Shown: positions 8,890-19,250, numbered from the stretch's first letter. The stretch: DNA of 64,000 nt from Photobacterium sp. GJ3 (GCF_018199995.1 NZ_CP073578.1:2170001-2234000); one strand, 5' to 3'. Made by a program: numbers and translations. The notes: a model not told the origin generated them from the letters alone.

Positions 8890-9563
8890 GCTTGCCGGAC
8901 TTTCAGAATGACTTGGCCAAAATCAAACGGATCGACCGAAGCTACCTTCTAACGCAGATTGTATCCCGCGCCGACATACCCTTGCTCGAATACTACGTTC
9001 GGTGGTGGCAGAGTCATGACTTGAAGCACTCGCACTTTGGATGAATGACCAGCGAACGACTCAAAACAAGCCAGTCATCGCTTTTGATGGCAAGATACTC
9101 CGTAGCGCCTATCGTGGCGATAAGAAAGATGCCTTACAGCTCGTCACCGCCTACGATACCGAGCGTGGTTTAGTCCTTAGCCAGAAGCCAGCTGAAAGCA
9201 AGAATGGTGAAATCAGCGTTGTGAGGCAACTGATTGATATCATTAATTTAAAAGGGAGTATTATCACGCTCGATAAAATTTCAAATAAACAACACACATT
9301 GTCGTCCAGGTTAAAAACACAGCCAAAGCTTCGTGAAGCTGTTGTCTCGCAGTTTCAGGCGGTATTCGATGCGCAAAAAGAATAAGTCGTTCCTGAAATT
9401 GTTCAAGAGCAACATGGTCATAAAGAAGAGCGGTATGTCTTTCAGCTGAAGGCCAATCTTCCCGACGGTTCGAAGCATCATTGCCGTGGAGCGTCATCGT
9501 ATTATCAAGGGTACATGTGTTGATTTTCCGATTTTTGATAGTTATCACAATATCAAAAGTTAA
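8890..9563 (+). pseudogene. ISAs1-family transposase, degraded
   Basis: The plus strand carries pieces of an ISAs1-type transposase in several frames. WMNDQRTTQNKPVIAFDGK with its catalytic Asp, then KDALQLVTAYDTERG, run in one frame to a stop at 9385. After a frameshift, HGHKEERYVFQLKANLPD and RSIIAVERHRIIKGTC follow up to about 9563. The N-terminal part before 9041 is unreadable as a single frame. No clean terminal inverted repeats are seen. It lies between ligC and the LysR gene and complements the C-terminal fragment at 2086-2310. Confidence 0.75.
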
Positions 9564-9602
9564 CATTCCATTTTCAACTCATGCTATTTGCTTTGGTATA
9601 GT
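9564..9602 (+). promoter_or_regulatory. Candidate promoter/operator repeated upstream of lig genes
   Basis: CATTCCATTTTCA at 9564-9576 is identical to 7522-7534. In both copies TATAGT follows about 33-34 bases after the first C, with further A/T similarity between. TATAGT at 9597-9602 could be the -10 box of the LysR gene, whose ATG is 31 bases downstream. Confidence 0.45.
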
Positions 9603-9632
9603 CGCATTAATCTGATAGTTAAGGAGGGTTTG

Positions 9633-10856
9633 ATGATTGATATCCCAAACCTAAGGCATTTAAATGCATTCGTTGAAGTCGCTAACACCCAAAGTATCAG
9701 TAAAGCGTCAGAACGCATATTTTTATCCCAGCCAGCCATTACCCAAGCGATCTCAAAACTAGAGAAGAGCATAAAAACAAACCTGTTTGAAAGACGCTCC
9801 GATGGTATGTATTTGACCGATGCCGGTGAGAGGTACTCTTTCCGAGTCCAGCGCGCCCTTGAGCAAATCAACAATGGGATCAAAGATGCGATCCGTATCG
9901 GCAAAGGGGATAAGAAAACCCTCGCCAACAGTCGCGTGATCGCCGTTACAACGACTCAGCTTCGTGCTTTGCTCGCGGTTTCCGAAGCGCAAAACTATAC
10001 CGAAGCAGGTCGCCGTATTGGCGTTTCTCAATCATCACTGTATCGTGCATCACGAGAGCTAGAAGACGGTCTGAATTTGGTACTATTTGAAAAAACCAGT
10101 ATTGGTATTTGTATTAGCAAAGCCGGGCAATCGCTAGTGAGGGCAACTAAACTGGCTTTCAGTGAAATAAGGCAAGGGCTGGATGAGATCACCAACACCA
10201 GCAATACCAGCGCCGGCAATATAGTGATTGGCAGCATGCCACTGGCACGTACTTGCATTTTGCCCGAAACGATTAATGAATTTACCGAACAATACCCCGA
10301 CTACACAATCAAAATCATCGATGGTCCATACCAGGATCTGCTCTATCACCTAAGAAATGGCGATATCGATGTCTTGATTGGCGCACTTCGTTTCCCCACC
10401 CCTGTGTGTGATATCAAACAAGAGACATTATTTGCCTCGCCAAACAGTATACTGGTTCGAAAAGACCACCCTTTGGCAAGCAAAGGCGAAGTGTCACTGG
10501 AAGAGTTGGCCAAGCAAAGTTGGATTGTGCCACGGCAAAATACCCCGGCACGAAAAATGTTCGATGATATCTTCATCGAAAATAACTGCGCTCAGCCGAC
10601 ACAAATTATCGAGGTGAGCTCTCAGGCACTGATTCGTGAATTGCTATTGGGAAGTGACAAACTCGCCCTGCTTTCTAAGCACCAAGCCTATCGGGAAATT
10701 CAAGAACATACTCTGACCATTATTCATTTTCCGCTTGCCGACAAAGAGCGGCCTATCGGCATCACCTTAAGAAAAAACTGGCAAGCGACCACGTCGCAAG
10801 AGCACTTTATTCACCTGCTAAGGGAAAAGGGATTGGCATTTTCAGGTATTCAATAA
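9633..10856 (+). CDS. LysR-type regulator with two HTH domains
   Basis: 407 residues, about 100 longer than ordinary LysR regulators, because the DNA-binding domain is duplicated. The first winged helix is residues 7-65 (AFVEVANTQSISKASERIF, SQPAITQAISKLEK, LFERR, LTDAGE). The second is residues 108-166 (ALLAVSEAQNYTEAGRRIG, SQSSLYRASRELE, LFEKT, ISKAGQ). The periplasmic-binding-like effector domain runs from about 196 to the end. The ATG at 9633 has a strong AAGGAGG. It lies between ligC and the downstream oxidoreductase/TRAP genes and probably controls the pathway with an aromatic acid or pathway intermediate as inducer; the inducer is not readable from sequence. Confidence 0.9.
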   Translation: MIDIPNLRHLNAFVEVANTQSISKASERIFLSQPAITQAISKLEKSIKTNLFERRSDGMYLTDAGERYSFRVQRALEQINNGIKDAIRIGKGDKKTLANSRVIAVTTTQLRALLAVSEAQNYTEAGRRIGVSQSSLYRASRELEDGLNLVLFEKTSIGICISKAGQSLVRATKLAFSEIRQGLDEITNTSNTSAGNIVIGSMPLARTCILPETINEFTEQYPDYTIKIIDGPYQDLLYHLRNGDIDVLIGALRFPTPVCDIKQETLFASPNSILVRKDHPLASKGEVSLEELAKQSWIVPRQNTPARKMFDDIFIENNCAQPTQIIEVSSQALIRELLLGSDKLALLSKHQAYREIQEHTLTIIHFPLADKERPIGITLRKNWQATTSQEHFIHLLREKGLAFSGIQ

Positions 10857-10933
10857 CCACCAATGCGTTAATCAATAAATGAATAGGTACTGACTTTTTT
10901 CAATTTTCGCTTTGTTTTACGTAGTGCTAAATT

Positions 10934-10969
10934 CTCAAAATACCGTTTACATGGATTTAACATTTTGAG
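10934..10969. promoter_or_regulatory. Inverted repeat upstream of the oxidoreductase-TRAP operon
   Basis: CTCAAAAT (10934-10941) and ATTTTGAG (10962-10969) are perfect inverted arms 20 bases apart, ending 25 bases before the ATG at 10995. The spacing suits a dimeric regulator site; it could also form a weak hairpin. Confidence 0.4.
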
Positions 10970-10994
10970 TTTACCCTCCGCAAAGGATAGCGTT

Positions 10995-11921
10995 ATGGCA
11001 AAAGTATCTAGGCTTGCCTTCATCGGCTTTGGTGAAGCCGCGAAAGCATTTCTTACCGGCTGGGCCGATGCCGCTCCGCCAGTCATCACAGCTTACGACC
11101 AAAAGACTAATCACCTGAGTCTTCGCAAAGATAAATTACATGATTACATCCAGCAGAACGTAGAAGGTTGCTTCAATCTTCACGAGGCTATCGACAGCGC
11201 CAAGGTGATTTTCTCGCTAGTCACTGCAGATCAAGCCTACGAGGCAGCATCCGCCGCGGCAAAGCACATCAAGGCTGGCCAGTTTTATTTCGATTGTAAC
11301 TCGTGCTCTCCGGATACAAAGCGCAAGAATGCAAAGCTCATCAATGCTGCTGGCGGTCTTTATGTCGATGTAGCTGTTATGTCACCGGTTTACCCTAAGC
11401 TTCACCGCTCCCCATTGTTGATTTGTGGCTCACATGCCGAGCAAGCAAAACCATTATTTGACTCTCTTGGCATGAACACCCAGCTCATCGAGGGCGAAAT
11501 TGGTGTGGCTTCATCAATCAAAATGATCCGTAGCGTCATGGTAAAAGGGCTTGAGGCACTCACGGCTGAATGCTTGCTAGCCGCCAGAAAAGCACAGGTT
11601 GATTCCCGCATTTTAGCCTCGCTCGATACTAGCTATCCAGAGTTCAATTGGTATGAAAAAGCTGGTTACAACCTAGAGCGCATGATGCTTCATGGTGTGC
11701 GCCGTGCAGCAGAGATGCGCGAAGTGGCTTTAACCGTTGAGCAATTGGGGTTGAACAACGGGATGGCCAAAGCCACAACAGACTGGCAGCAACAGATTGG
11801 GGATATGGCGCTAAATGCTGAAAGCGAAGACTTCGCAGAACTGGCCGACGCCCTGCTCAACGCGTTGGAAGCACAGCAGACTATCACAGCAGCCCCAATT
11901 ACTGATAAGAATATTTATTAA
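10995..11921 (+). CDS. NAD(P)-binding oxidoreductase, DUF1932 type
   Basis: 308-residue protein of the 6-phosphogluconate/3-hydroxyisobutyrate dehydrogenase type. The Rossmann motif LAFIGFGEAAKAF is at residues 7-19, then DCNSCSPDTKRKNA and DVAVMSPVYP. The helical C-terminal half resembles DUF1932 (KMIRSVMVKGLEALTAE, where the Lys is the usual catalytic position). The ATG at 10995 is preferred because AAAGGA precedes it. The gene begins a run with the aldo/keto reductase (10-base gap) and the TRAP transporter. The substrate is unknown. As none of the core lig steps is missing, it may serve a related hydroxy acid or a side branch. Confidence 0.75.
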   Translation: MAKVSRLAFIGFGEAAKAFLTGWADAAPPVITAYDQKTNHLSLRKDKLHDYIQQNVEGCFNLHEAIDSAKVIFSLVTADQAYEAASAAAKHIKAGQFYFDCNSCSPDTKRKNAKLINAAGGLYVDVAVMSPVYPKLHRSPLLICGSHAEQAKPLFDSLGMNTQLIEGEIGVASSIKMIRSVMVKGLEALTAECLLAARKAQVDSRILASLDTSYPEFNWYEKAGYNLERMMLHGVRRAAEMREVALTVEQLGLNNGMAKATTDWQQQIGDMALNAESEDFAELADALLNALEAQQTITAAPITDKNIY

Positions 11922-11931
11922 GGATGATGTA

Positions 11932-12960
11932 ATGAGCGAAAGTGAGAGCCAGAAAAAACATAGGCGCCGGATTGGTCGATTTTTAACGCCGACCGTTGCA
12001 TTTGGGTGTATGAATGTCTCCCACGCCTATGGCAATCCTCCATCAGAAAAACAGGCGATTGAGCTATTGAACCAAGCTCTGGATCACGGTTATAGCATGT
12101 TGGATTCTGCCGCTTTGTATGGCTTTGGGGCGAATGAGTCTCTAATTGCCAAGGCTGTGGGTCACCGCCGTGACGAATATCTGCTAGCCAGTAAGTGCGG
12201 TATGTTCAAAGGACCTGATGGTAAAAAGGCGATTGACGGACGCCCGGAAACGATCCGAAAGACCTGTGAAGATAGTCTTCGTCGCCTTGATACCGACGTG
12301 ATTGATCTTTATTACCTACACCGCTGGGACAAGTCAATCCCCATCGAAGATAGTATTGGCCAACTTTCACGCTTAGTCGAAGAAGGGAAAATTCTAGAAG
12401 TCGGCTTGTCAGAAGTCTCCGCAGCAACACTTGATAAAGCCCACCGTATACACCCAATTGCAGCCGTCCAATCAGAATACTCGCTTTGGACCCGAAACCC
12501 TGAAATCGCCTTGCTTGATAAGTGTGAAGAAGTCGGCGCTGCAATGGTGGCGTTCAGCCCGCTTGGCAGAGGCATATTGACCGGTAAATTGCGTGAAATC
12601 GATAACTTCGCCGCCAATGATATCCGCCGTGCGATGCCGCGCTTTAGCCAAGAAAATTTCGGTCAGAACCTCGCCCTTATCGACCAGCTCTTCAACGTTG
12701 CCAAGTCGGCATCAGCAACCGGTGAACCACTGTCGCTTGCCCAAATGGCCATAGCATGGGTCATTGCCCAAAGAGACAACATCATCGCGTTACCTGGCAC
12801 CACGAGCTATGACCACATGATAGAAAACATCTCTGGACGAGAAATACAGCTAGATAGCAGCACCCTTCATGCACTCAATCGCATCATTAACCAACATACC
12901 GTTACCGGATCAAGATACAACGCAACAACGCAACAAGAAATCGATACAGAAGAGTTTTAA
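11932..12960 (+). CDS. Aldo/keto reductase
   Basis: 342-residue AKR-fold protein. The catalytic tetrad is recognisable: Asp in MLDSAALYG, Tyr in ALYGFGANE, Lys in LLASKCGMF and His in YYLHRWD. NADP-binding elements occur near the end (ALPGTTSYDHMIENI). The ATG at 11932 follows AAGGA; the frame extends further up but overlaps the preceding gene. It belongs to the subgroup of YajO/general-stress-protein-69-like reductases. Its place between a dehydrogenase and a TRAP transporter suggests that it reduces a carbonyl compound brought in by that transporter. No substrate can be assigned. Confidence 0.8.
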   Translation: MSESESQKKHRRRIGRFLTPTVAFGCMNVSHAYGNPPSEKQAIELLNQALDHGYSMLDSAALYGFGANESLIAKAVGHRRDEYLLASKCGMFKGPDGKKAIDGRPETIRKTCEDSLRRLDTDVIDLYYLHRWDKSIPIEDSIGQLSRLVEEGKILEVGLSEVSAATLDKAHRIHPIAAVQSEYSLWTRNPEIALLDKCEEVGAAMVAFSPLGRGILTGKLREIDNFAANDIRRAMPRFSQENFGQNLALIDQLFNVAKSASATGEPLSLAQMAIAWVIAQRDNIIALPGTTSYDHMIENISGREIQLDSSTLHALNRIINQHTVTGSRYNATTQQEIDTEEF

Positions 12961-12988
12961 TACCACATAAACCACTGGACGTTGACCA

Positions 12989-14011
12989 ATGAATACAATA
13001 TTAAAAAAAACAAGTACCGCTGTTCTTACCTCTCTATTACTCAGTTCTACCGTTATGGCCGCCGAGGTTACCCTGCGCTTTGGCCACTTTTGGCCAGCGG
13101 TATCCGATATTCATAAAGAAATCTACCAAGCATGGGCCGATGAGGTGGAAGCTGATTCTGACGGCCGTATCAAGGTGGAGCTTTATCCAGCTTCTATGCT
13201 GGCCAAGCCACCAGCCCAGTATGATGCAGTCAAACATCGTATTCTTGATGTCACCGCAACCGTACAGGGGTATTCGGCAAACCGTTTTCCGCTGACCCAA
13301 ATAATGGAACTACCCGGCATAGTACAAAATGCGGCACAAGGCTCGTGTGTAATCCAGAAACTCTATGACGAGGGCGCATTCGGCAAAGAGTACAAAGATT
13401 CCAAACCACTATTCTTATTTACCCACGGACCTGGCCTCTTGCATGTCAAAGGTAAGAGCATTGAAGAGCCGTCAGATCTTGAAGGGCTTCGTATTCGCCG
13501 CCCTACCACCGTGATCGGCAGCCTGCTTGAAGAGTTGGGAGCCCTGCCGATTGGCATGCCAGCACCTGAGTCATACCAATCACTACAGCGCGGCGTGATT
13601 GATGGCGTTGCCCTGCCATGGGAGGGCGCAAAAAGCTTCAAGCTGAACGAGCTTGCCGACAACCATACCGAAGTGGGCGGCCTTTACTCACTTGCTTTCA
13701 TCGTGACAATGAACCAAAGCGTCTACAACAAACTGGACGATGAGTTAAAAGCGGTTATCGACAAAAACTCAGGTGAAAAGTGGTCTGGCATTGCGGCCTC
13801 TGTCTTTGATCGCCTAGATAAAGAAGGGCTTGCCGATGCCGAAGCCGATAACCACAACATCTTCCATGTCGATGCTTCCAGCAACCAAAAAACTTGGCAG
13901 CCTGTCTTTGAGAAGGTCACCGAAAACTACCTATCCCAGCTGGAATCCAAAGGCATGCCGGCAAAAACTGTCTACAAGCGTGCCCTGGAATTATCGGCGA
14001 CATGTAGCTAA
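12989..14011 (+). CDS. TRAP transporter substrate-binding protein
   Basis: 340-residue periplasmic DctP-type receptor. An N-terminal signal peptide (about residues 1-24, ending VMAAE) is followed by TLRFGHFWPAVSD and the family signature region LEGLRIRRPTTVIGSLLEELGA, including the Arg that binds the substrate carboxylate, then GVIDGVALPWEGAKSF. It captures an organic acid for the membrane subunits encoded next. In this locus an aromatic acid such as 4-hydroxybenzoate or protocatechuate is the likely ligand, by context only. Confidence 0.9.
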   Translation: MNTILKKTSTAVLTSLLLSSTVMAAEVTLRFGHFWPAVSDIHKEIYQAWADEVEADSDGRIKVELYPASMLAKPPAQYDAVKHRILDVTATVQGYSANRFPLTQIMELPGIVQNAAQGSCVIQKLYDEGAFGKEYKDSKPLFLFTHGPGLLHVKGKSIEEPSDLEGLRIRRPTTVIGSLLEELGALPIGMPAPESYQSLQRGVIDGVALPWEGAKSFKLNELADNHTEVGGLYSLAFIVTMNQSVYNKLDDELKAVIDKNSGEKWSGIAASVFDRLDKEGLADAEADNHNIFHVDASSNQKTWQPVFEKVTENYLSQLESKGMPAKTVYKRALELSATCS

Positions 14012-14060
14012 CCGAGCCCGTTTGCCAACCAAAGCCTCAAGTTCATAAGGAAGTTCGATA

Positions 14061-14654
14061 ATGATAGGAATCATCAACCTCATTAATCGCTGTGCCTACG
14101 GGGCGCATCTTATCAGCGGTGCCATTCTGGTATCGATGATGTTCATCACCCTAAGCGATGTTATCAGCCGTGCCGTATTCAATTTTACCGACGGCAGTGT
14201 AGATTTCACCTTTGTCGGTGGTGTGGAGTTAATCAAGTATGGCCTTCTGTTTGCCATTTTGTTTACTTTGCCGCACTCGGTCACTAAATCGCAAGTTATT
14301 GTTGACCTTTTCACCGAGAAGATGAATCAACGACTGAAAATATATCTTGAGGCCTTTTATACCCTCGGTTTTTCCATACTTGGCGCGGGGATGTCAGTAC
14401 GCTTCTACGAAGCGATTGGCTCAGCCCAAATGACAGGAGAAACAACCCAAGATCTCCTCATCCCTATGCATTACCTCTATGCCATTGTGCTCGCGGCGAC
14501 GTCACTTTTAACGCTGCGATCTTTCACATTGGCGCTTGAATTAGTGTTCGCGAAACATGAGCCTGCACCTCAAAATGAACCGACACCAAAGAAAGAAACC
14601 ACAGCAGAGCAAAGTGAGAACCGGCAGTCACAACAAAAAGAGGAGCTTGCATAA
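14061..14654 (+). CDS. TRAP transporter small permease (DctQ)
   Basis: 197-residue four-helix membrane protein, with hydrophobic segments at about residues 15-35, 50-75, 95-115 and 130-150. The charged, Gln/Glu/Lys-rich C-terminal tail (after residue 165) is cytoplasmic and longer than usual. It forms the membrane complex with DctM. Its stop overlaps the DctM start (TAATG), which shows coupled translation. Confidence 0.9.
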   Translation: MIGIINLINRCAYGAHLISGAILVSMMFITLSDVISRAVFNFTDGSVDFTFVGGVELIKYGLLFAILFTLPHSVTKSQVIVDLFTEKMNQRLKIYLEAFYTLGFSILGAGMSVRFYEAIGSAQMTGETTQDLLIPMHYLYAIVLAATSLLTLRSFTLALELVFAKHEPAPQNEPTPKKETTAEQSENRQSQQKEELA

Positions 14655-15940
14655 TGGATGCTTCAATCATAGGTTTAATTTGTATCGGCCTGATGTTGGT
14701 GATGATCGCCTTCCGGGCCCCTATCGCCTTATCGATGGCTGTCACCGGATTTGTCGGCTTCGGATCAATTGTCGCCTTTCCTTCCGCAGTTGCAATTTTG
14801 GATAGTGGACCGTTCGAAACCCTATCTAACTATAGCTACAGCCCGATCCCGATGTTTATCCTGATGGGCGTCTTTGCCTCGAAGGCACAAATGTCGCAAG
14901 AGCTTTTCTTCGGCGCACGCACCCTGTTTGGACGCTGGCGTGGTGGAATGGCATTGGCCGCAGTGACTTCCTGTGGCGTATTCTCAGCCATCTCAGGTTC
15001 TTCTCTGGCGACTGCTGCCAGCATGTCCCGTGTTGCTTTGCCGGAGATGGAAAAAAACGGCTATTCGATGTCTCTAGCCACCGGTACTCTCGCCGCTGGC
15101 GGTACGCTGGGTATTATTATCCCGCCTTCTATCGCCCTTTTGCTCTATGCGCTTATTACTGAGCAATCGGTAGGCGATATGTTTATCGCGGGTGTGATCC
15201 CGGGCTTACTTGGCTTATTCCTGTACTGCGCAACGATCGCCATTACGGTATGGCTATATCCGGATCTTGCCACCCCGGGGAAAGAAACAAGTCTTTTAGA
15301 AAAAATTAGAGGGCTAAAAGGCTTAGTGCCATTTACCGGCATCTTTGCCTTCATTATCTGCGGGATCTACTTTGGTCTGTTTACCCCAACCGAAGCGGCC
15401 GCTGTTGGTGCGGCAGGTACTTTGTTCATTGCCATCTTCCGCGGCATGACATGGAAGCAATTTCTCGAGTCTGTCGAAGAGACCTTGGCTATTTCATCCA
15501 TGATCTTCTTTATGATCATCGGTGCCGAAATCTTTGGCTACTTCCTGTCAGTCTCACGTATCTCCTACGCGTTGGTCGACTTTGTTGATAGCTTGCAGCT
15601 CTCACCTTATATGGTGCTGTTCGCGGTACTCTTGTTATTTGTGCTATTAGGCTGTGTCATGGACAGCATCGCGATGTTGCTGCTGACCGTTCCCGTAGTT
15701 TATCCGTTGATCGAAACCGCTGGGTTCGACCCTATTTGGTTCGGCATCGTAGCTGTTATCACCGTAGAGCTTGGCCTAATCACCCCGCCTGTTGGAATGA
15801 ACGTTTTCGTCATCAAATCCCTCGCCCCAGGGGTCTCTATCAAAGACATGTTCAAAGGGGTCTTCCCATTTGTACTGTCAGATATCACCCGCCTACTACT
15901 CATCATCGGCTTCCCTTCCCTCGCACTGGGTCTGCTCTAA
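14654..15940 (+). CDS. TRAP transporter large permease (DctM)
   Basis: 428-residue DctM-type ion-transporter superfamily protein with about 12 hydrophobic segments. Conserved stretches include PIPMFILMGVFASKAQMS, GGTLGIIIPPSIALLLYA, TPTEAAAVGA and GLITPPVGMNVFVIKS. It carries the Na+-coupled translocation of the substrate delivered by the DctP-like receptor. It is the last gene of the operon before a hairpin at 15950. Confidence 0.93.
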   Translation: MDASIIGLICIGLMLVMIAFRAPIALSMAVTGFVGFGSIVAFPSAVAILDSGPFETLSNYSYSPIPMFILMGVFASKAQMSQELFFGARTLFGRWRGGMALAAVTSCGVFSAISGSSLATAASMSRVALPEMEKNGYSMSLATGTLAAGGTLGIIIPPSIALLLYALITEQSVGDMFIAGVIPGLLGLFLYCATIAITVWLYPDLATPGKETSLLEKIRGLKGLVPFTGIFAFIICGIYFGLFTPTEAAAVGAAGTLFIAIFRGMTWKQFLESVEETLAISSMIFFMIIGAEIFGYFLSVSRISYALVDFVDSLQLSPYMVLFAVLLLFVLLGCVMDSIAMLLLTVPVVYPLIETAGFDPIWFGIVAVITVELGLITPPVGMNVFVIKSLAPGVSIKDMFKGVFPFVLSDITRLLLIIGFPSLALGLL

Positions 15941-15949
15941 CACTTCCCT

Positions 15950-15972
15950 CCCACAGCCGTTAAGGCTGTGGG
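15950..15972 (+). terminator. Hairpin after the TRAP operon
   Basis: CCCACAGCC and GGCTGTGGG form a perfect 9-bp stem around a 5-base loop, ten bases after the DctM stop. No T tract follows (ATTAG), so it may be a weak terminator or an mRNA-protecting stem. Confidence 0.5.
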
Positions 15973-16026
15973 ATTAGCCACTAAAAATACGACAACCAAC
16001 AATAAAACCTATCCACAGAGAAAAAG

Positions 16027-16512
16027 ATGCAGTATCTGTCTTCACGTACGCTCGTACGCGCAATTCCTGTAATACTTGGTGCATTGCTCTCATTCATCGC
16101 TGTCGCAAAAACCGAAGTCATTCGGCTTGGCACGGGTACGCCGGTCCCTGACACCACCCGCTCGGGACCATCCACTGCTGTCGTCTATAACGATAGGGCC
16201 TTTGTATTCGATGCAGGCAGCGGTATGGTGCAGCGTGCCATTGAAGCAGCCCAACACAGAGAATCAAGGCATTGTATCCGAGCACCGTTTGGCTACAACA
16301 TCACAACGCCTGACCGCTTGGTAGTGAGCAACGGAGATACTGCCTACTTAGAGGCTAAGATGGCCTGTTGCAGCAGGGGGAAGTTTCCTCGCATATCGAA
16401 ATGGCTTGCCTCACCATCCCTTTTGGCAAAAAGAACGCTCAAAGCCTTTGCCTGTCGGGATTTGCTGCACTTTTATCCCCACCCCAGGAGCGGGCGGGGC
16501 TTTCGCGCTTAA
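16027..16512 (+). pseudogene. Decayed metallo-beta-lactamase-fold hydrolase
   Basis: The first ~70 residues after a signal-like N-terminus match the start of a secreted MBL-fold hydrolase (EVIRLGTGTPVPDTTRSGPS, FVFDAGSGMVQRA). The sequence then jumps to a central segment (YNITTPDRLVVSNGDTAYLEA), skipping the region that should hold the HxHxDH zinc site. The remainder is unrelated. An internal deletion with loss of the active site is the simplest reading. It lies between the TRAP operon and the AraC regulator. Confidence 0.65.
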
Positions 16513-16544
16513 TTCGTAAAACGCCACACCAGTAGCCATATCCT

Positions 16545-17444
16545 TTAAAACTGGGTATCAAACGGATTCTGTTGCCGGAACTGCCGCGGGCTCTGCCCTG
16601 ACTTCTTCTTAAAGAAGCGGGAAAAATAGGCCGGATCGTCATACCCCAAGTTGTAGGCGATCTGGTCAATATTGAGTTGGGTATAGAGCAAACTTCGCTT
16701 AGCCTCAACGAATACCCTCTCAGATATAATCTCTTTCGCCCCAACACCTTTCACCGTTTTGCATATACGATTCAAGGTCGAAAGTGACATCTGTAACAGC
16801 CCAGCATACTGGGTGACCGTCCATTGTTGGCGAAAATGCTTTTCGACCATTTGTTGAAACAAATAGTAACCATGATTGGGGCGGTTTTCCCCAAGCTGCC
16901 CATGATGGGAATGCTCAACTTCCCGGTATACAGCCATCAATATTACCTTGGCCAGCCACTCCACCGTATGCCGCTTGCCGGAATGTCCAGCGTCTGACTC
17001 GGCTGCTAATAAATTAAAATACGTTTTAAGCTGCGCCGGATGATCGGAACCTTGCGAAAATGACAATACTCTTGGCGTGTGGATAACAGTATTGAAAAAT
17101 CCCATAGCTCGAGAGCCCTGCGCCTGATTGAGTAAGGGCTCGGCAATTGTAAGCACGTAGCCTAAGGTTTGGGGTGAAAAAACAAACCCATGGACAACCC
17201 CTGAGGGTATCACCACCGCCCCTTCCCCCACAAAGATTAACTCTTTGTTATCTAATAATATTTTTGCCTCACCTTGATATATAACCAACAATTGAAACAA
17301 CTTACCGTGTCGGTGTGGCTTAATTTTCCATCCCTGCTTTTCACTTCTAGCGGCTATTGACTCGATATGGACAAATTCAGAATCATCTCTGTCATTTTCT
17401 TCGCCATACAAAAAGAAGCGAGGTATGGTTGCTTCGCTTGCCAT
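16545..17444 (-). CDS. pobR: AraC-family regulator, PobR-like
   Basis: 299 residues. An N-terminal cupin-like sensor domain (WKIKPHRHGKLFQLLVIYQG, about residues 35-55) is followed by a C-terminal AraC double HTH (about 200-295; ending DDPAYFSRFFKKKSGQSPRQ). The ATG at 17444 is chosen for the AGG before it. It is divergent from pobA with about 120 bases between. That is the arrangement of AraC-type PobR activators, which respond to 4-hydroxybenzoate. The gene name rests on this context. Confidence 0.8.
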   Translation of the reverse strand: MASEATIPRFFLYGEENDRDDSEFVHIESIAARSEKQGWKIKPHRHGKLFQLLVIYQGEAKILLDNKELIFVGEGAVVIPSGVVHGFVFSPQTLGYVLTIAEPLLNQAQGSRAMGFFNTVIHTPRVLSFSQGSDHPAQLKTYFNLLAAESDAGHSGKRHTVEWLAKVILMAVYREVEHSHHGQLGENRPNHGYYLFQQMVEKHFRQQWTVTQYAGLLQMSLSTLNRICKTVKGVGAKEIISERVFVEAKRSLLYTQLNIDQIAYNLGYDDPAYFSRFFKKKSGQSPRQFRQQNPFDTQF

Positions 17445-18779
<1,335 letters not shown>

Positions 18780-19112
18780 GTGATGAGAGCATACTAACTT
18801 AGGCGCTCAAGGATTGGCAATTTGTTGAATTATTGCACCGCTGAGCTTGTTTGTTTTCTACTTTTAAGGCAAAACGAGACAGATTTTAAGCTTGTGAACG
18901 CGCTGGTCAATTGATGAGCTAAGTATGCTCTCGCCCTGAGGTCTTACCATGTACTTAAGAGATGCAGATCTCAACAACTCTCTAATTTGAGGCTACAGAT
19001 ACAAAAAAGCTCTGAGGACATACCGGGACAGACACTGTAAAAAACCATTCGCAAAGGAATGTGCCGGAGAAGAGAGGCGGATTGATCTTTGGAAAGAGAT
19101 TCGGAAAACATT
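18780..19112. other. Gene-free stretch downstream of pobA
   Basis: No gene seen. Its first half is the foldback repeat at 18785-18932. The rest, up to the tRNA terminator, shows no recognisable element. Confidence 0.5.
18785..18932. repeat. Foldback (MITE-like) repeat
   Basis: The left arm 18785-18809 (starting GAGAGCATACT, then TTAG and GCTCA) is matched by the inverted right arm 18915-18932 (TGAGCTAAGTATGCTCTC), with small insertions in the left arm. The element is about 148 bp, has no coding capacity and sits directly behind pobA. Non-autonomous transposon remnants have this form. Confidence 0.5.
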
Positions 19113-19155
19113 AGGAAAAGAAAAACGGCTTACAAGCGTTAGCCTGTAAGCCGTT
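19113..19155 (-). terminator. Terminator of the tRNA operon
   Basis: On the minus strand AACGGCTTAC pairs with GTAAGCCGTT and is followed by TTTTTCTTTT. It begins nine bases after the tRNA-Leu 3' end. Confidence 0.85.
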
Positions 19156-19163
19156 GATTTTGA

Positions 19164-19250
19164 TGGTGCCCCGGGCCGGACTTGAACCGGCACAACGCGA
19201 ACGTCGAGGGATTTTAAATCCCTTGTGTCTACCAATTCCACCACCAGGGC
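19164..19250 (-). tRNA. tRNA-Leu (UAA)
   Basis: 87 bases with encoded CCA. The acceptor GCCCUGG pairs with CCGGGGC, the anticodon loop TTTAAAA carries UAA, there is a long variable arm as expected for leucine, and the T loop is GGTTCAAGTCC. It is the last tRNA of the transcript. Its 3' end faces the aromatic island. Confidence 0.95.
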
